From JBEKTW01 sp963727845 (GTDB lineage: Bacteria; Bacteroidota; Ignavibacteria; UBA10030; SZUA-254), in assembly GCA_963727845.1 (NCBI GenBank), contig CAVSHI010000002.1:1302001-1366000 (forward strand): DNA of 64,000 nucleotides, given 5' to 3'. Position numbers and translations under genes: made by a program. Below, in pieces: positions 34,587 through 42,916 of the stretch (position 1 is the first letter of the stretch; each line of letters begins with the position of its first letter). The notes under the pieces are model-generated. The model made no database searches and was not told the DNA's origin. It saw nothing but the letters and a program-made list of their open reading frames with translations.

Positions 34587-35699
34587 TCATATCTGAGCAT
34601 CTGAGAGAATCTCCAAGAATCTTCGACGTGCATCGCTCGCCGAATGATTCTCCAAAACATAATTTGCCAACCTTGAAGAGTCATGCTCATATTCACTCAC
34701 GATCGACTCTTTCAACAAGTCAATCTGCCCATTGCAGCAAACCCCAAGACGGTTGGTTGTAATCACATTACCGGGATCAACGTAGAGTGAGAATACTGGG
34801 GTGCCTGTTATCCACGCTTCAATGAAAACATTGGGAAATCCTTCCATCAGAGATGTCGAGATCAGTGCTTTCGAACCTCCAATCTCTTTAACCGCCTCCT
34901 GGTACGGCAAACGGCCCAAGAGACGAACGTTCGTGCATTCCCTTAGTTTATTGTATAACCGATGCGACCCCCTGCCCCGGGGCTTCCCAATTAATTTGAA
35001 TGTCCGGTCAGGGCACAAATGGATAATCCTGACCATTTCTTTTAAACCCTTCCTGATATCTATCGAGCCAACGAAGGCAAAACCGATCCTATCGCGACTC
35101 CTTAGATCAAGAGCGCCGATGTCGATTAGATTGGGAAAGACGTAGACATTTCGTACTCTCTTCTCGATTGCCTTCCGTTGCATCTCATGCTGAACTAGAA
35201 TACAGTCGGCATTCTTGATCAAAAATGGGAAAATAATCTCGGTCAATGTCCCGCAGATCAACCAGGAGTAGAGTCCTACATTCTGCAGATAAAAGTATTT
35301 GATTCTCTCCATGAACCCAAGCACATCAAGATCGGAAGCGGTTGCATAAATAAATTTCGCGTTTAGTTTCCGGGCCACGAATAAAGGGACGATATGCTCA
35401 AATGTTCTTATCCTTGCGTAATAGATATCTGCATCCGCCTCGATCATTGCCTTGTACAAGAAATACAAACGGCTTGTAAAGGAACGGAGGATTCTTACGC
35501 CACTATTCCACCCTGGGATGGGAGCTACCCTAATGCCTTCACTCGTCGTCACTTGCTCCTTTATGTGCTTGTCTAGTATGATGACTTCATCGCCGCCTAG
35601 AGCAAGCGCCTTAGCGAGCAAGGCAATTTGCAGCTCACCACCGCCAGGCGTGTTACCGCTCAGGGAGCCGTAGACTTCACCCCAAAAACAAATTTTCAT
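34587..35699 (-). CDS. Family 4 glycosyltransferase
   Basis: 370 residues. FWGEVYGSLSGNTPGGGELQIA opens with the glycine-rich loop. IGFAFVGSIDIRKGLKEMV and ISTSLMEGFPNVFIEAWITG (E-x7-E) mark the donor domain. Its ATG overlaps the stop of the upstream polysaccharide deacetylase-like gene by 4 nt (ATGA), so the two are coupled. Composition is more A/T-rich than ugd or folE, as is common in polysaccharide loci acquired by transfer. Confidence 0.88.
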   Translation of the reverse strand: MKICFWGEVYGSLSGNTPGGGELQIALLAKALALGGDEVIILDKHIKEQVTTSEGIRVAPIPGWNSGVRILRSFTSRLYFLYKAMIEADADIYYARIRTFEHIVPLFVARKLNAKFIYATASDLDVLGFMERIKYFYLQNVGLYSWLICGTLTEIIFPFLIKNADCILVQHEMQRKAIEKRVRNVYVFPNLIDIGALDLRSRDRIGFAFVGSIDIRKGLKEMVRIIHLCPDRTFKLIGKPRGRGSHRLYNKLRECTNVRLLGRLPYQEAVKEIGGSKALISTSLMEGFPNVFIEAWITGTPVFSLYVDPGNVITTNRLGVCCNGQIDLLKESIVSEYEHDSSRLANYVLENHSASDARRRFLEILSDAQI

Positions 35700-36673
35700 C
35701 TGCGCGTGATAAGAGATTGCGCTGCCTCGCTAAGCGTCAAAGACGGAACATTGGATGCGTTTAGATACTCGAAAAGACCCTTGAGTAGCTCAAATAGAGC
35801 ATCCACATCTTCTTCTTTGCTCCTGTACTTGGACTTACCAGCCATTAATTCGCTCGAATGAAACATCATTGCTATGAATTCTAGAGAATGGTCCTTTGCT
35901 CTATCAACAATTTCTTGCAGTTGCGCTTCAGTTGTCCGGCTGAAAGGGCGCAGCCACACGGGTTGTTCACCCATTAATTTTCGTACAACCTTTTTGGTGA
36001 CTGACTCCTTCCATCTACAGTAAGTCCTCATCAGTGACTCACTCGCAGAAAAAGGCCACTTTGTAGCCAAAATGGTAACTGGGATTTCGAGGAGCTCCCC
36101 CTGATCAGTGTTGAAAAAATAATGCTGAACAGGACTGTCTACAAAATCCGGACCACCATTCCCGTTCGGCAAACCTGGATGCCTCGACCAGTTGACATAT
36201 GGGGTAACGGAAGAATCTACAAGATACCCGTGTTGCAACAATATACCGGCGCACGTCTCATTGAAACCGAATCTGCCCGATCGAAATGAGGTCGGCCGTA
36301 TACCGAAAGCAGTTTCTATTTCATGTGTCAATGTTGCTATTTTCTCCCCCAGCAGAGATTCCGTCAATTCCGTTGCAAAAGGATGGTGTCGATCATTAAA
36401 ACGAAGCCCCGGAACATCTTGGAACGGCGGGGTTGTCCAGGCATGCAAATGTGCTCCAACCTCTGCGGTTTCTCTTTTCAAATAGTCCCTGAAAATTGTC
36501 CTTGCATATTCGTCCCCGCATACCTCGGAAGTAACCAGGTATGTCGGCCTGATGGCGCACTTCTCGAATAGTTCTTGGAAACGTGGAATGCTATGAATGT
36601 TCTGGGTGGAAAGTGGGATCCCATGGTTCCACTGATTGTCTGCCTCAGTATCAATCGTCAGAATGAATCTCAT
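35696..36673 (-). CDS. Polysaccharide deacetylase-like protein (NodB fold, WalW type)
   Basis: 325 residues, no signal peptide seen. Motif 1 is LTIDTEAD (residues 4-11), motif 2 EVGAHLHAW (metal His pair), motif 3 SFRSGRFG. This pattern fits cytoplasmic WalW-like deacetylases often found among glycosyltransferases. It may deacetylate an amino sugar on the lipid-linked intermediate or sugar nucleotide. It is 1 nt after the adjacent acyltransferase stop and overlaps the next glycosyltransferase by 4 nt, so all three act together. Confidence 0.82.
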   Translation of the reverse strand: MRFILTIDTEADNQWNHGIPLSTQNIHSIPRFQELFEKCAIRPTYLVTSEVCGDEYARTIFRDYLKRETAEVGAHLHAWTTPPFQDVPGLRFNDRHHPFATELTESLLGEKIATLTHEIETAFGIRPTSFRSGRFGFNETCAGILLQHGYLVDSSVTPYVNWSRHPGLPNGNGGPDFVDSPVQHYFFNTDQGELLEIPVTILATKWPFSASESLMRTYCRWKESVTKKVVRKLMGEQPVWLRPFSRTTEAQLQEIVDRAKDHSLEFIAMMFHSSELMAGKSKYRSKEEDVDALFELLKGLFEYLNASNVPSLTLSEAAQSLITRR

Positions 36674-36674
36674 A

Positions 36675-37223
36675 TTAAGCGGGCTTCGTGGTCTTCAGGA
36701 ATTCCTCGATGATTGCCCTTCGCTTCGGCCCGTTCTCTTCGGTTATGATCATACCAACTGTGAGAGACCTTTCGAGGTACTCCTTGGCAGACTTGATAAT
36801 GCGTGCAGGGACGCCTACCGCGACGGAGTTTGATGGAATGTCTTTTGTAACGACACTGCCAGCTCCTATTACGACGTTATCGCCAATTATTACCCCCGGC
36901 ATGATGATTGAATGTGACCCAATGAAAACATTGCTGCCAATCTTTATCTTGCCAAAGACGTTCAACCCTGGATGCTCCTGCCGGAAGATTCCTACACCAC
37001 CATCATGCGTGATAAATACTATGTCCTGGGTGAGGGTCACATTGTTCCCAATTTCTATCAAGTATGGCTCCGAACCAAAATCGATCTTTCCCGTGATCCT
37101 GACACGGTCTCCAAATTTAACGTTATAGTACTTCGCGTACAAACCTGCCAGATCCCATTGGCCGGTGGTAGCAAACCTATATTTCTGATAAATCCGCCGC
37201 GCGATATTCAGTAATTGCTTCAT
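36675..37223 (-). CDS. Hexapeptide-repeat O-acetyltransferase
   Basis: 182 residues. Left-handed beta-helix turns IEIGNNVTLTQDIVF, IKIGSNVFIGSHSIIM, VIIGDNVVIGAGSVV and SVAVGVPARII, with the catalytic histidine in FITHDGG. It is likely to acetylate (or acylate) a sugar of the repeat unit using acetyl-CoA. First gene of a tight triplet with the deacetylase-like and GT4 genes. Downstream of the IS-disrupted GT2 gene by 231 nt. Confidence 0.87.
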   Translation of the reverse strand: MKQLLNIARRIYQKYRFATTGQWDLAGLYAKYYNVKFGDRVRITGKIDFGSEPYLIEIGNNVTLTQDIVFITHDGGVGIFRQEHPGLNVFGKIKIGSNVFIGSHSIIMPGVIIGDNVVIGAGSVVTKDIPSNSVAVGVPARIIKSAKEYLERSLTVGMIITEENGPKRRAIIEEFLKTTKPA

Positions 37224-37454
37224 ATCCTAATCTTTCAACAAATCACAAATAAATTTGAAGTAGGTGCATAATGAGAAGCTTGAATGCGAAACGTCTATCC
37301 GAGTATTTCGTGAATGAATTCAATCCAAATTCAATGTTCAGCCGGCGAGCAGTCACAAAACTACTCGGCCCGACAACCAATTCGTTAATGTTCTATTTAG
37401 GGGTCTCCAGATTTTTGCAAACAATATTTCCAGCCTCTTATGCAGACACAACAG

Positions 37455-37671
37455 CTACTTTATCTTGAATTGAAAATAACGTCGTTTGAAATCCCTCAAT
37501 TTCCCAAAGTAAACATTTCCAAAAATAATTCCCAAAAGGACAATAATTGCTCTCACAAGACTGCCCCGTAAAGTGATAAGCTTTGTAAAAACATATAAGG
37601 CTCTTTTCTTGTCATTGTATGCAATGTATGAGAATGCAGCACAAAACAATAAGTCCTCATAAACATCAGTC
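37455..37671 (-). pseudogene. C-terminal fragment of IS-interrupted GT2 glycosyltransferase
   Basis: About 72 codons: TDVYEDLLFCAAFSYIAYND then RALYVFTKL, a hydrophobic helix and a basic tail KRRYFQFKIK. It has no start of its own. Deleting the IS plus one GTC duplicate fuses it in frame behind ...DYRKYGTD of the fragment beginning at 39666. A C-terminal hydrophobic/basic end is usual for GT2 proteins of surface-polysaccharide loci. Confidence 0.85.
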
Positions 37672-37696
37672 TGCTATTGCCCCGTTTCTTCGGACA
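37672..37696. repeat. Left terminal inverted repeat of the IS3-family element
   Basis: Begins TGCTATTGCCCCG and ends TTCGGACA. It matches the right end (38919-38943, read inward TGATCTTCCCCCG...TTCGGACA) at about 20 of 25 positions. The orfB stop codon (37674-37676) lies inside this repeat. Confidence 0.93.
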
Positions 37697-38585
37697 GTGA
37701 ATTAAGTTCTTTGCTTTTTTGTAATTCATAACTCTCGATCTTCATCAACGGTGTAGAGTACCCCAGCGAGGAATGCAATCTCTTTCGGTTATAGAAGATC
37801 TCGATGTAATTGAACAGCCGTTGGTGTGTGGCCTCTCGTGGCAGATATGGCTCGCCGTGAACGCACTCGGTCTTCAAGGTGTGGAAAAATGATTCCATGA
37901 CCGCGTTATCGTAGCAGCTCGTCCCATGACTGGAAATGAGCGGTAGATGATGATTCCTTGCCAGGAGCTTCTCGATCATTGCACTGGTGTATTGGCTTCC
38001 TCGGTCCGAATGGAAAATGACTTCGGTTGTTGGTCTGTGAGTTACGAGAGCGCTGTTGATTGCGCGACATACCAGTTCGGCATCGATTCGAATGCCGGTT
38101 GCCCAACCGACAACCATCCGGGTGAAAAGATCCAGGACAACGGTCAGATACAGCCATCCTTCTACGGTCCAGATGTAGGTGATATCGCTCATCCACACTT
38201 GGTGAGGACGCGTGGCGATGTCAAATTGCCGTTGGAGTTTATCCGGGGAATAGCGTGCTTTTGGATCTTTACGCGTTGTCACCCGAAACCGACAATGAAC
38301 ACGGGCTACAATGCCCCCTTTGGCCATTAAACGAGCAATTCGATGTCTACCGCAACTCTCACCCTTGGCCTTCAACTCCCGGAATATCCGCGGGCTGCCG
38401 TAGGACTCACGGCTATCGTTATGAACGCTCCGGATCTGCTCCAGGAGTTTCTCATTGGCCATCTCGCGGGCACTCTTATCACCCCGCGCAAAACTGTAAT
38501 AACCACTCCGGGATACTTTGAGTACCTTGCACATCAAAGCGACGCTATGCACCTGTGCATATTCGGCAATGAATTCGTACTTCAT
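37674..38585 (-). CDS. IS3-family transposase OrfB (DDE integrase)
   Basis: 303 residues. HTH_21-type N-terminus (VSRSGYYSF, ESYGSPRIFREL), then an rve core with D134 in WMSDITYIWT, D194 in FHSDRGSQYT and E231 in AVMESFFHTLKTE, completing the DDE triad. FNYIEIFYNRKRLHSSLGY is the typical IS3 C-terminus. The start ATG overlaps the orfA stop (ATGA); IS3 elements commonly make an OrfAB fusion by -1 frameshifting, but no strong slippery run is obvious. Confidence 0.95.
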   Translation of the reverse strand: MKYEFIAEYAQVHSVALMCKVLKVSRSGYYSFARGDKSAREMANEKLLEQIRSVHNDSRESYGSPRIFRELKAKGESCGRHRIARLMAKGGIVARVHCRFRVTTRKDPKARYSPDKLQRQFDIATRPHQVWMSDITYIWTVEGWLYLTVVLDLFTRMVVGWATGIRIDAELVCRAINSALVTHRPTTEVIFHSDRGSQYTSAMIEKLLARNHHLPLISSHGTSCYDNAVMESFFHTLKTECVHGEPYLPREATHQRLFNYIEIFYNRKRLHSSLGYSTPLMKIESYELQKSKELNSLSEETGQ

Positions 38586-38872
38586 CCGGGCCGTCGCGAG
38601 AAGACGGCCAACGCTTTTTTTAGGATTTCGCGCTCCTCCTTCACCTGCAAGAGCTCTCGGCGCAGCTTCTCGTTCTCCATGCCTTCTGCCGTTGTTGCCT
38701 TACTGGGCTTCACAGAGCCAAATTTGTCTTGCCATCGTCGAAGCTGGTTCCCACTGACGCCTAAGTCCCGCGACAGCTCGGCGATGGTTCGACCGCCCTC
38801 TTCCACCAAACGAACTGCATCAAGCTTGAATTGGCGATCGAATCGACGACGGGCTTTCTTTTCTGTTTCCAT
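38582..38872 (-). CDS. IS3-family transposase OrfA (HTH_Tnp_1)
   Basis: 96 residues from METEKKARRRFD at 38872; the frame is open further upstream but leaves the element. Helix-turn-helix: FKLDAVRLVEEGGRTIAELS and VSGNQLRRWQDKFG. A leucine-zipper helix (ENEKLRRELLQVKEEREIL) follows for multimerisation. It binds the IS ends and partners OrfB. Confidence 0.95.
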   Translation of the reverse strand: METEKKARRRFDRQFKLDAVRLVEEGGRTIAELSRDLGVSGNQLRRWQDKFGSVKPSKATTAEGMENEKLRRELLQVKEEREILKKALAVFSRRPG

Positions 38873-38918
38873 GGTTTCGGACACTCCTTTCGTTCCAGAG
38901 AATATATCATTTTTTTTG

Positions 38919-38943
38919 TGTCCGAAAAATCGGGGGAAGATCA
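38919..38943. repeat. Right terminal inverted repeat of the IS3-family element
   Basis: Plus strand begins TGTCCGAAAAATCGGGGG and ends at GATCA, next to the target duplication GTC. It pairs with the left end and lies about 46 nt upstream of the orfA start. Confidence 0.93.
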
Positions 38944-39666
38944 GTCCCATACTTTCTGTAATCTTCCAAATACTCCTTTTCGCGCAAGATGGCAATACTA
39001 CGACGATAGGCTTGTTCGTTCCCATACGCAACGGTTGACATTCTGTCGTCACTTTCCGTGTGATACAATCGTAGCGCATTGTGGACATAATACCTCCGGG
39101 CACGTTTGTCTATTACGTACCATAAGAATCCCGGCGGTGTGTTTTCTTTCAAACGATCACCTTGAAGAAGGAGGGTCTTTGTCAATCCCCAATGCTCCCC
39201 CCTGCATTTTTGTATGAACGTTTTTACCATCCAAATACTGCTGACTCTCTAATCCACTACCTGAAAATTCTCCCGTTTGTGTATCGATGCAATTACAGGT
39301 AATCGCAGTAATTGTAGGGTCAATCTTTTCAGGAACGCTCAACAATGTGCTCAACGCGTTGGGCGTAACCATTTCATCATCACTATCCAACAGTGTAAAC
39401 CATTCACCACGGATGTTATCCAAACCCGTGTTCAATGCAGCAGCCTGCCCCTTATTCTTCTCATGTCTTTTTATCCGAATCCTTGCATCGTTATACGATG
39501 AAGCAATCCCGGCAGTATCGTCATTCGATCCATCATCCACAACGATGAGTTCCCAATCAGCAAAGTCCTGAGCGAGAACGCTCTCTATTGCGCGTCGAAT
39601 TGTTTTCGCTCTATTGTATGAGCGCATGATGATTGAGACCGTAGGAGCTTCCACCACGTCAACCAT
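38944..39666 (-). pseudogene. GT2 glycosyltransferase, N-terminal part, frameshifted and IS-truncated
   Basis: From ATG 39666 a GT-A fold reads SIIMRSYNRAKTIRRAIESVL, ELIVVDDGSNDDTAG and TLLDSDDEM (DxD metal site). At a run of six G (39197-39202, C on the plus strand) the frame breaks; with five G it continues GEHWGLTKTLLLQGD, VIDKRARRYYVHNALRLYHTE. The sequence then runs into the IS after KYGTD; the rest is at 37455-37671. Unless the G-run is a sequencing error or phase switch, the gene carries two independent lesions. Confidence 0.88.
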
Positions 39667-39676
39667 TCCTTCCAGA

Positions 39677-40897
39677 TTAAGGTATCAGGAAGTTGGATAG
39701 TATTTCTGAATAGTTCCGGAAATGAAAAAAATCCCGAGCCGTGGTCAGTGCGCTGGAGCTTACTTTCTTTGAAATCTGGTCGTACTTCGAAATAATGCCC
39801 AGAATTGTTTTTGCGACTATGTCCGGGTCTGTTGTAGTTACCAGGAAGCCATTGACGTTGTCCTTTATAAACAATGGAATGTCACTTGTGTCAGTCGTTA
39901 AGACGGGAACTCCCGACACAAGATACTCTCCTAGTTTTGTGGAGAAGCCAAATTGAGCTTGACGGGTTTTCGGGCGTACCAGCAGCAACAGATGGTACCC
40001 ACGAATTTCAGATGCCAAGATCGACTGGTCCCAAACACCGTGGTATCGTACGATGTCAGCAATGCCAAGTTTGGATGGCAACTCATGGAGAATTCTGCTC
40101 TGCTGCTCTTTCAAGACAGGCCCATAAAGATGCAATTCAATCCTCGGATATTTTCTTTTAACTTTGGCCATGGATTCGTAAAGGTCGCCAAAGGCTTCCT
40201 TGTCGAGTCGAATTTCGCCAGTGAAACACAACTTGAATACATCGCCCGCACCAAAGGGTGCGATGAATTGCCCGGATTGCTGCACATCCCCACAGAGAAT
40301 GGGTACCCGGATTATGTTGGGATTGTACCGTGAGAAGTACTTTTCAAGTTTCGTCGAAATTGCAACGATCCCGTCGTAAAACGAGGCAAGGTTCTCCGAC
40401 AACTTGAATTTCGCCATCATGTAGATCCTCCGACCAACGAAAAACTCGCGATCGTTGGTCAAAGACGAAGTGCGAAGTTCATTAATGTCAGCGTATATTT
40501 TAAAACGATTGATATACTTAACAAAGATCAGCGAGGCGATATCCATTGAGACTTCCGGCTGCGGATACAAATAGAAGACCCTTTCTCCTTCGATGTTGCG
40601 AGCAATTGAAAGCACTCTCGATAAGTACCGCATCATCAAAAAAAAATGGAAATAGCGGATCATAATTTTGTATGGCAGAGGACGTTTGTCCGTGTATTCT
40701 TCGCCTACAACAAAAATATTTGGAAACACCTCGCGCCTATGCCTGTAGTCTACATTCACGTTCAACTTTGATGAACACAAATAGACACCGCAACCGGCGG
40801 ACGCCAGTGCTTTGGCAACATTCATCATGCGAGACGAACCTGCGCTATTTCCGTTGTAAAGTTTGATGGTGGAAACTATGAAGACACTCTTTCCCAT
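39677..40897 (-). CDS. GT4-like glycosyltransferase
   Basis: 406 residues. N-terminal STIKLYNGNSAGSSRMMNVA and C-terminal LCFTGEIRLDKEAFGDL, LHLYGPVLK, RPKTRQAQFGFSTKLGEYLV. This is a GT-B protein with the KLGEY donor-loop variant rather than a strict E-x7-E motif. The membrane-proximal basic/hydrophobic helix YFHFFLMMRYLSRVL may contact the inner membrane. Starts next to an epimerase gene (40898) with no gap, implying coupled translation. Confidence 0.82.
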   Translation of the reverse strand: MGKSVFIVSTIKLYNGNSAGSSRMMNVAKALASAGCGVYLCSSKLNVNVDYRHRREVFPNIFVVGEEYTDKRPLPYKIMIRYFHFFLMMRYLSRVLSIARNIEGERVFYLYPQPEVSMDIASLIFVKYINRFKIYADINELRTSSLTNDREFFVGRRIYMMAKFKLSENLASFYDGIVAISTKLEKYFSRYNPNIIRVPILCGDVQQSGQFIAPFGAGDVFKLCFTGEIRLDKEAFGDLYESMAKVKRKYPRIELHLYGPVLKEQQSRILHELPSKLGIADIVRYHGVWDQSILASEIRGYHLLLLVRPKTRQAQFGFSTKLGEYLVSGVPVLTTDTSDIPLFIKDNVNGFLVTTTDPDIVAKTILGIISKYDQISKKVSSSALTTARDFFHFRNYSEILSNFLIP

Positions 40898-41923
40898 TTA
40901 CCTCACTGCGGATGATGCACCTGGCGGAAATGATGCGCTCTTTTCAATGTCTGCCCAGTGCTCTTGAAACCATCGAATCGTAACCTTCAGCCCTTCTTGA
41001 AAAGGGGTTTGTGGCTCATAGCCGATCAGCGCTTTTGCCCGATCAACGCTTGCCAGCAATCTGCTTTTCGTGTCCCACTTGCGCTTACCGACGATTGCCG
41101 TTCCGGCTTTGTTGCCGACTAGATCATTAATCAAATTCGCGAGGTCGCCGATTCGGGTCTCCACTCCTCCCGCCAGGTTCATCTCCGCACCAACCGCCGC
41201 TTCAAAGTAGCCGGCGCGGAGGATTCCGTCAACCAGGTCGCCGACATACGTAAAATCTCTTGTCGCATCGGGATTTCCGGTAATGGGCAGGGGCATGCCC
41301 TTCATGGCCCAGTAAATGAAATTCGGAATGACATTCCGATACTGGCCCGGGACTTCGCCGGGTCCGTAAGAATTGAAAAATCTGGTCTTAACAACCCTCA
41401 AGCCGTGGTGGTGGTTAAAAAAATTTGCGTACAACTCGCCGAGCATCTTCGTAATTTGATACGGGGAAGTCAGATGCAGGGACATGAATTCTTCTTTCAG
41501 AGGCAGTGGCGCTTGATGGCCGTAGATCGAACAACCCGACAATGCATAGACCACCTTTTCTGTGCGATTCAAAACGGCATATTCAAAGATCTTCAACGTG
41601 CCGAGGCCGTTGGTATGGAGGTCCTTTTCCGGATAGTCTACGGAATTCTGATTGGCAAAAAATGCTGCGAGATGAAAAATAACGCCCGGCTGTTCATAGA
41701 AAACTCTCTTAAGGTCGACATCGTCCGACACACTGCCCTTCACGAAGAGGATATTCTTTTCTCTGGGAATGTTCCACTCATACCCTGCTGACATGTCGTC
41801 CAGGATGACAACCATTTTTGCCTGCAGTTTCGAGAGCGCCCTGACCAAGTTGGTTCCAATGGAACCGGCGCCGCCTGTGACCAGTATTGTCTTGTCCTTG
41901 TAGTAATTTTGATACTCATGCAT
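40898..41923 (-). CDS. NAD-dependent sugar epimerase/dehydratase
   Basis: 341 residues from MHEYQNYYKDKTILVTGG at 41923, preferred because AAGGAATTCACA gives a Shine-Dalgarno; a start at 41965 would run into the neighbouring gene. Motifs: GGAGSIGTNLVRAL, LSGCSIYGHQ, SPYQITK (YxxxK) and FFNSYGPGEVPGQYRN. Extended SDR acting on a nucleotide sugar; exact reaction unclear (4-epimerase or 4,6-dehydratase types possible). Paired with a second extended SDR just upstream. Confidence 0.87.
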   Translation of the reverse strand: MHEYQNYYKDKTILVTGGAGSIGTNLVRALSKLQAKMVVILDDMSAGYEWNIPREKNILFVKGSVSDDVDLKRVFYEQPGVIFHLAAFFANQNSVDYPEKDLHTNGLGTLKIFEYAVLNRTEKVVYALSGCSIYGHQAPLPLKEEFMSLHLTSPYQITKMLGELYANFFNHHHGLRVVKTRFFNSYGPGEVPGQYRNVIPNFIYWAMKGMPLPITGNPDATRDFTYVGDLVDGILRAGYFEAAVGAEMNLAGGVETRIGDLANLINDLVGNKAGTAIVGKRKWDTKSRLLASVDRAKALIGYEPQTPFQEGLKVTIRWFQEHWADIEKSASFPPGASSAVR

Positions 41924-41934
41924 TGTGAATTCCT

Positions 41935-42858
41935 TCAGCTTATGTTGTAGACTTTCTTCATCCAAACGATATAACGGTCGAGACCTTCGTCAAGCTTTAC
42001 AGATGCGCGGTGCTTCAGATCCCGTCTTGACTTGGAATAATCCACGATCTTGACCTTCGTGGTAAACCCCTCCTCGTTGTGGTACTGCGCCAGAGCCGGA
42101 TGGGCTCCGGTTTTTTTAATAACCATTTCTGCAAGCGTCTTAATGTCGACAACCCACGATTCATCACTCCCGACATTGTACACTTCTCCAGGAACGAAGT
42201 TGTCTGCAACGTTGGCAAAAGTCCTGCACGTGTCTTGAACGTAGTCAAAGATACGCTTATGATGAACGTACACTTTGAACGGCTTCTTATGCAGGCAGTT
42301 GTAAACAAATATAGGAATCACTCCCCGATATGGACTGTAATACTCATGCGGACCGTAGCAACCAACCGGCCGAACCCTGACTGTCTCGGTCCCAAACATC
42401 GAAGCGCTGTTCAGGCACTGCAGCTCTCCAGCCCATTTGGTTATTGCATAATCGTTCATTTGTTTGATCGGGATTTTTTCCATCACATCTTCGGACATCA
42501 ACCCGTCGTAGTCGCCGTACACTTCGGCGCTGCTGAAGAAAATCATTTTGAAGCGATGGATCTCCTGTAGCCGCAGCACATTCTTTGTCCCGACAACGTT
42601 TGTTTTCCACAAGTTCTGGTAATGGTCCTCGCCGTTCCATCTACCATATTCCGCGGCAAGGTGGTATACGTAATCAAATCGGAATTTTTTCAGGAGCCAG
42701 TCAAGCTGCTGGTACTCACCGCAATCAATTTTGTAGTGTTGCGGGTCTTCTCCCTGCAAAATGTCGCACGTACATACGTCATGCCTGCGACTTCGAAGTT
42801 CCTCTATGAGATTTGTGCCGATGAAACCACGGCCTCCGGTAACGAGTATTTTTGCCAT
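41935..42858 (-). CDS. NAD-dependent sugar epimerase/dehydratase
   Basis: 307 residues. GGRGFIGTNLIEELR (NAD), HLAAEYGRWNG, FFSSAEVYGDYDGL, DYAITKWAGE (YxxxK) and RPVGCYGPHEYYSPYRG mark an extended SDR. The lack of a clear AASSS pattern separates it from UXS and WbpP types. Two adjacent extended SDRs may carry out successive steps on one sugar nucleotide. Substrate not assignable. Confidence 0.86.
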   Translation of the reverse strand: MAKILVTGGRGFIGTNLIEELRSRRHDVCTCDILQGEDPQHYKIDCGEYQQLDWLLKKFRFDYVYHLAAEYGRWNGEDHYQNLWKTNVVGTKNVLRLQEIHRFKMIFFSSAEVYGDYDGLMSEDVMEKIPIKQMNDYAITKWAGELQCLNSASMFGTETVRVRPVGCYGPHEYYSPYRGVIPIFVYNCLHKKPFKVYVHHKRIFDYVQDTCRTFANVADNFVPGEVYNVGSDESWVVDIKTLAEMVIKKTGAHPALAQYHNEEGFTTKVKIVDYSKSRRDLKHRASVKLDEGLDRYIVWMKKVYNIS

Positions 42859-42916
42859 TGGGTCTCCATTAGTTTGATTTCATAAGTTGTTCACCCATCT
42901 AAGGATGGCGAGTCAT

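Larger units (their letters stand above)
37672..38943 (-). mobile_element. Complete IS3-family insertion sequence (1272 bp)
   Basis: Bounded by 25-bp imperfect terminal inverted repeats (37672-37696 and 38919-38943), both beginning TG and sharing CCCCG and TTCGGACA blocks. A 3-bp direct repeat GTC flanks it (37669-37671 and 38944-38946), as IS3 elements produce. It encodes orfA and orfB overlapping by 4 nt on the minus strand, with a complete DDE triad. All parts are intact, so it looks recently inserted and potentially active. Confidence 0.95.
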
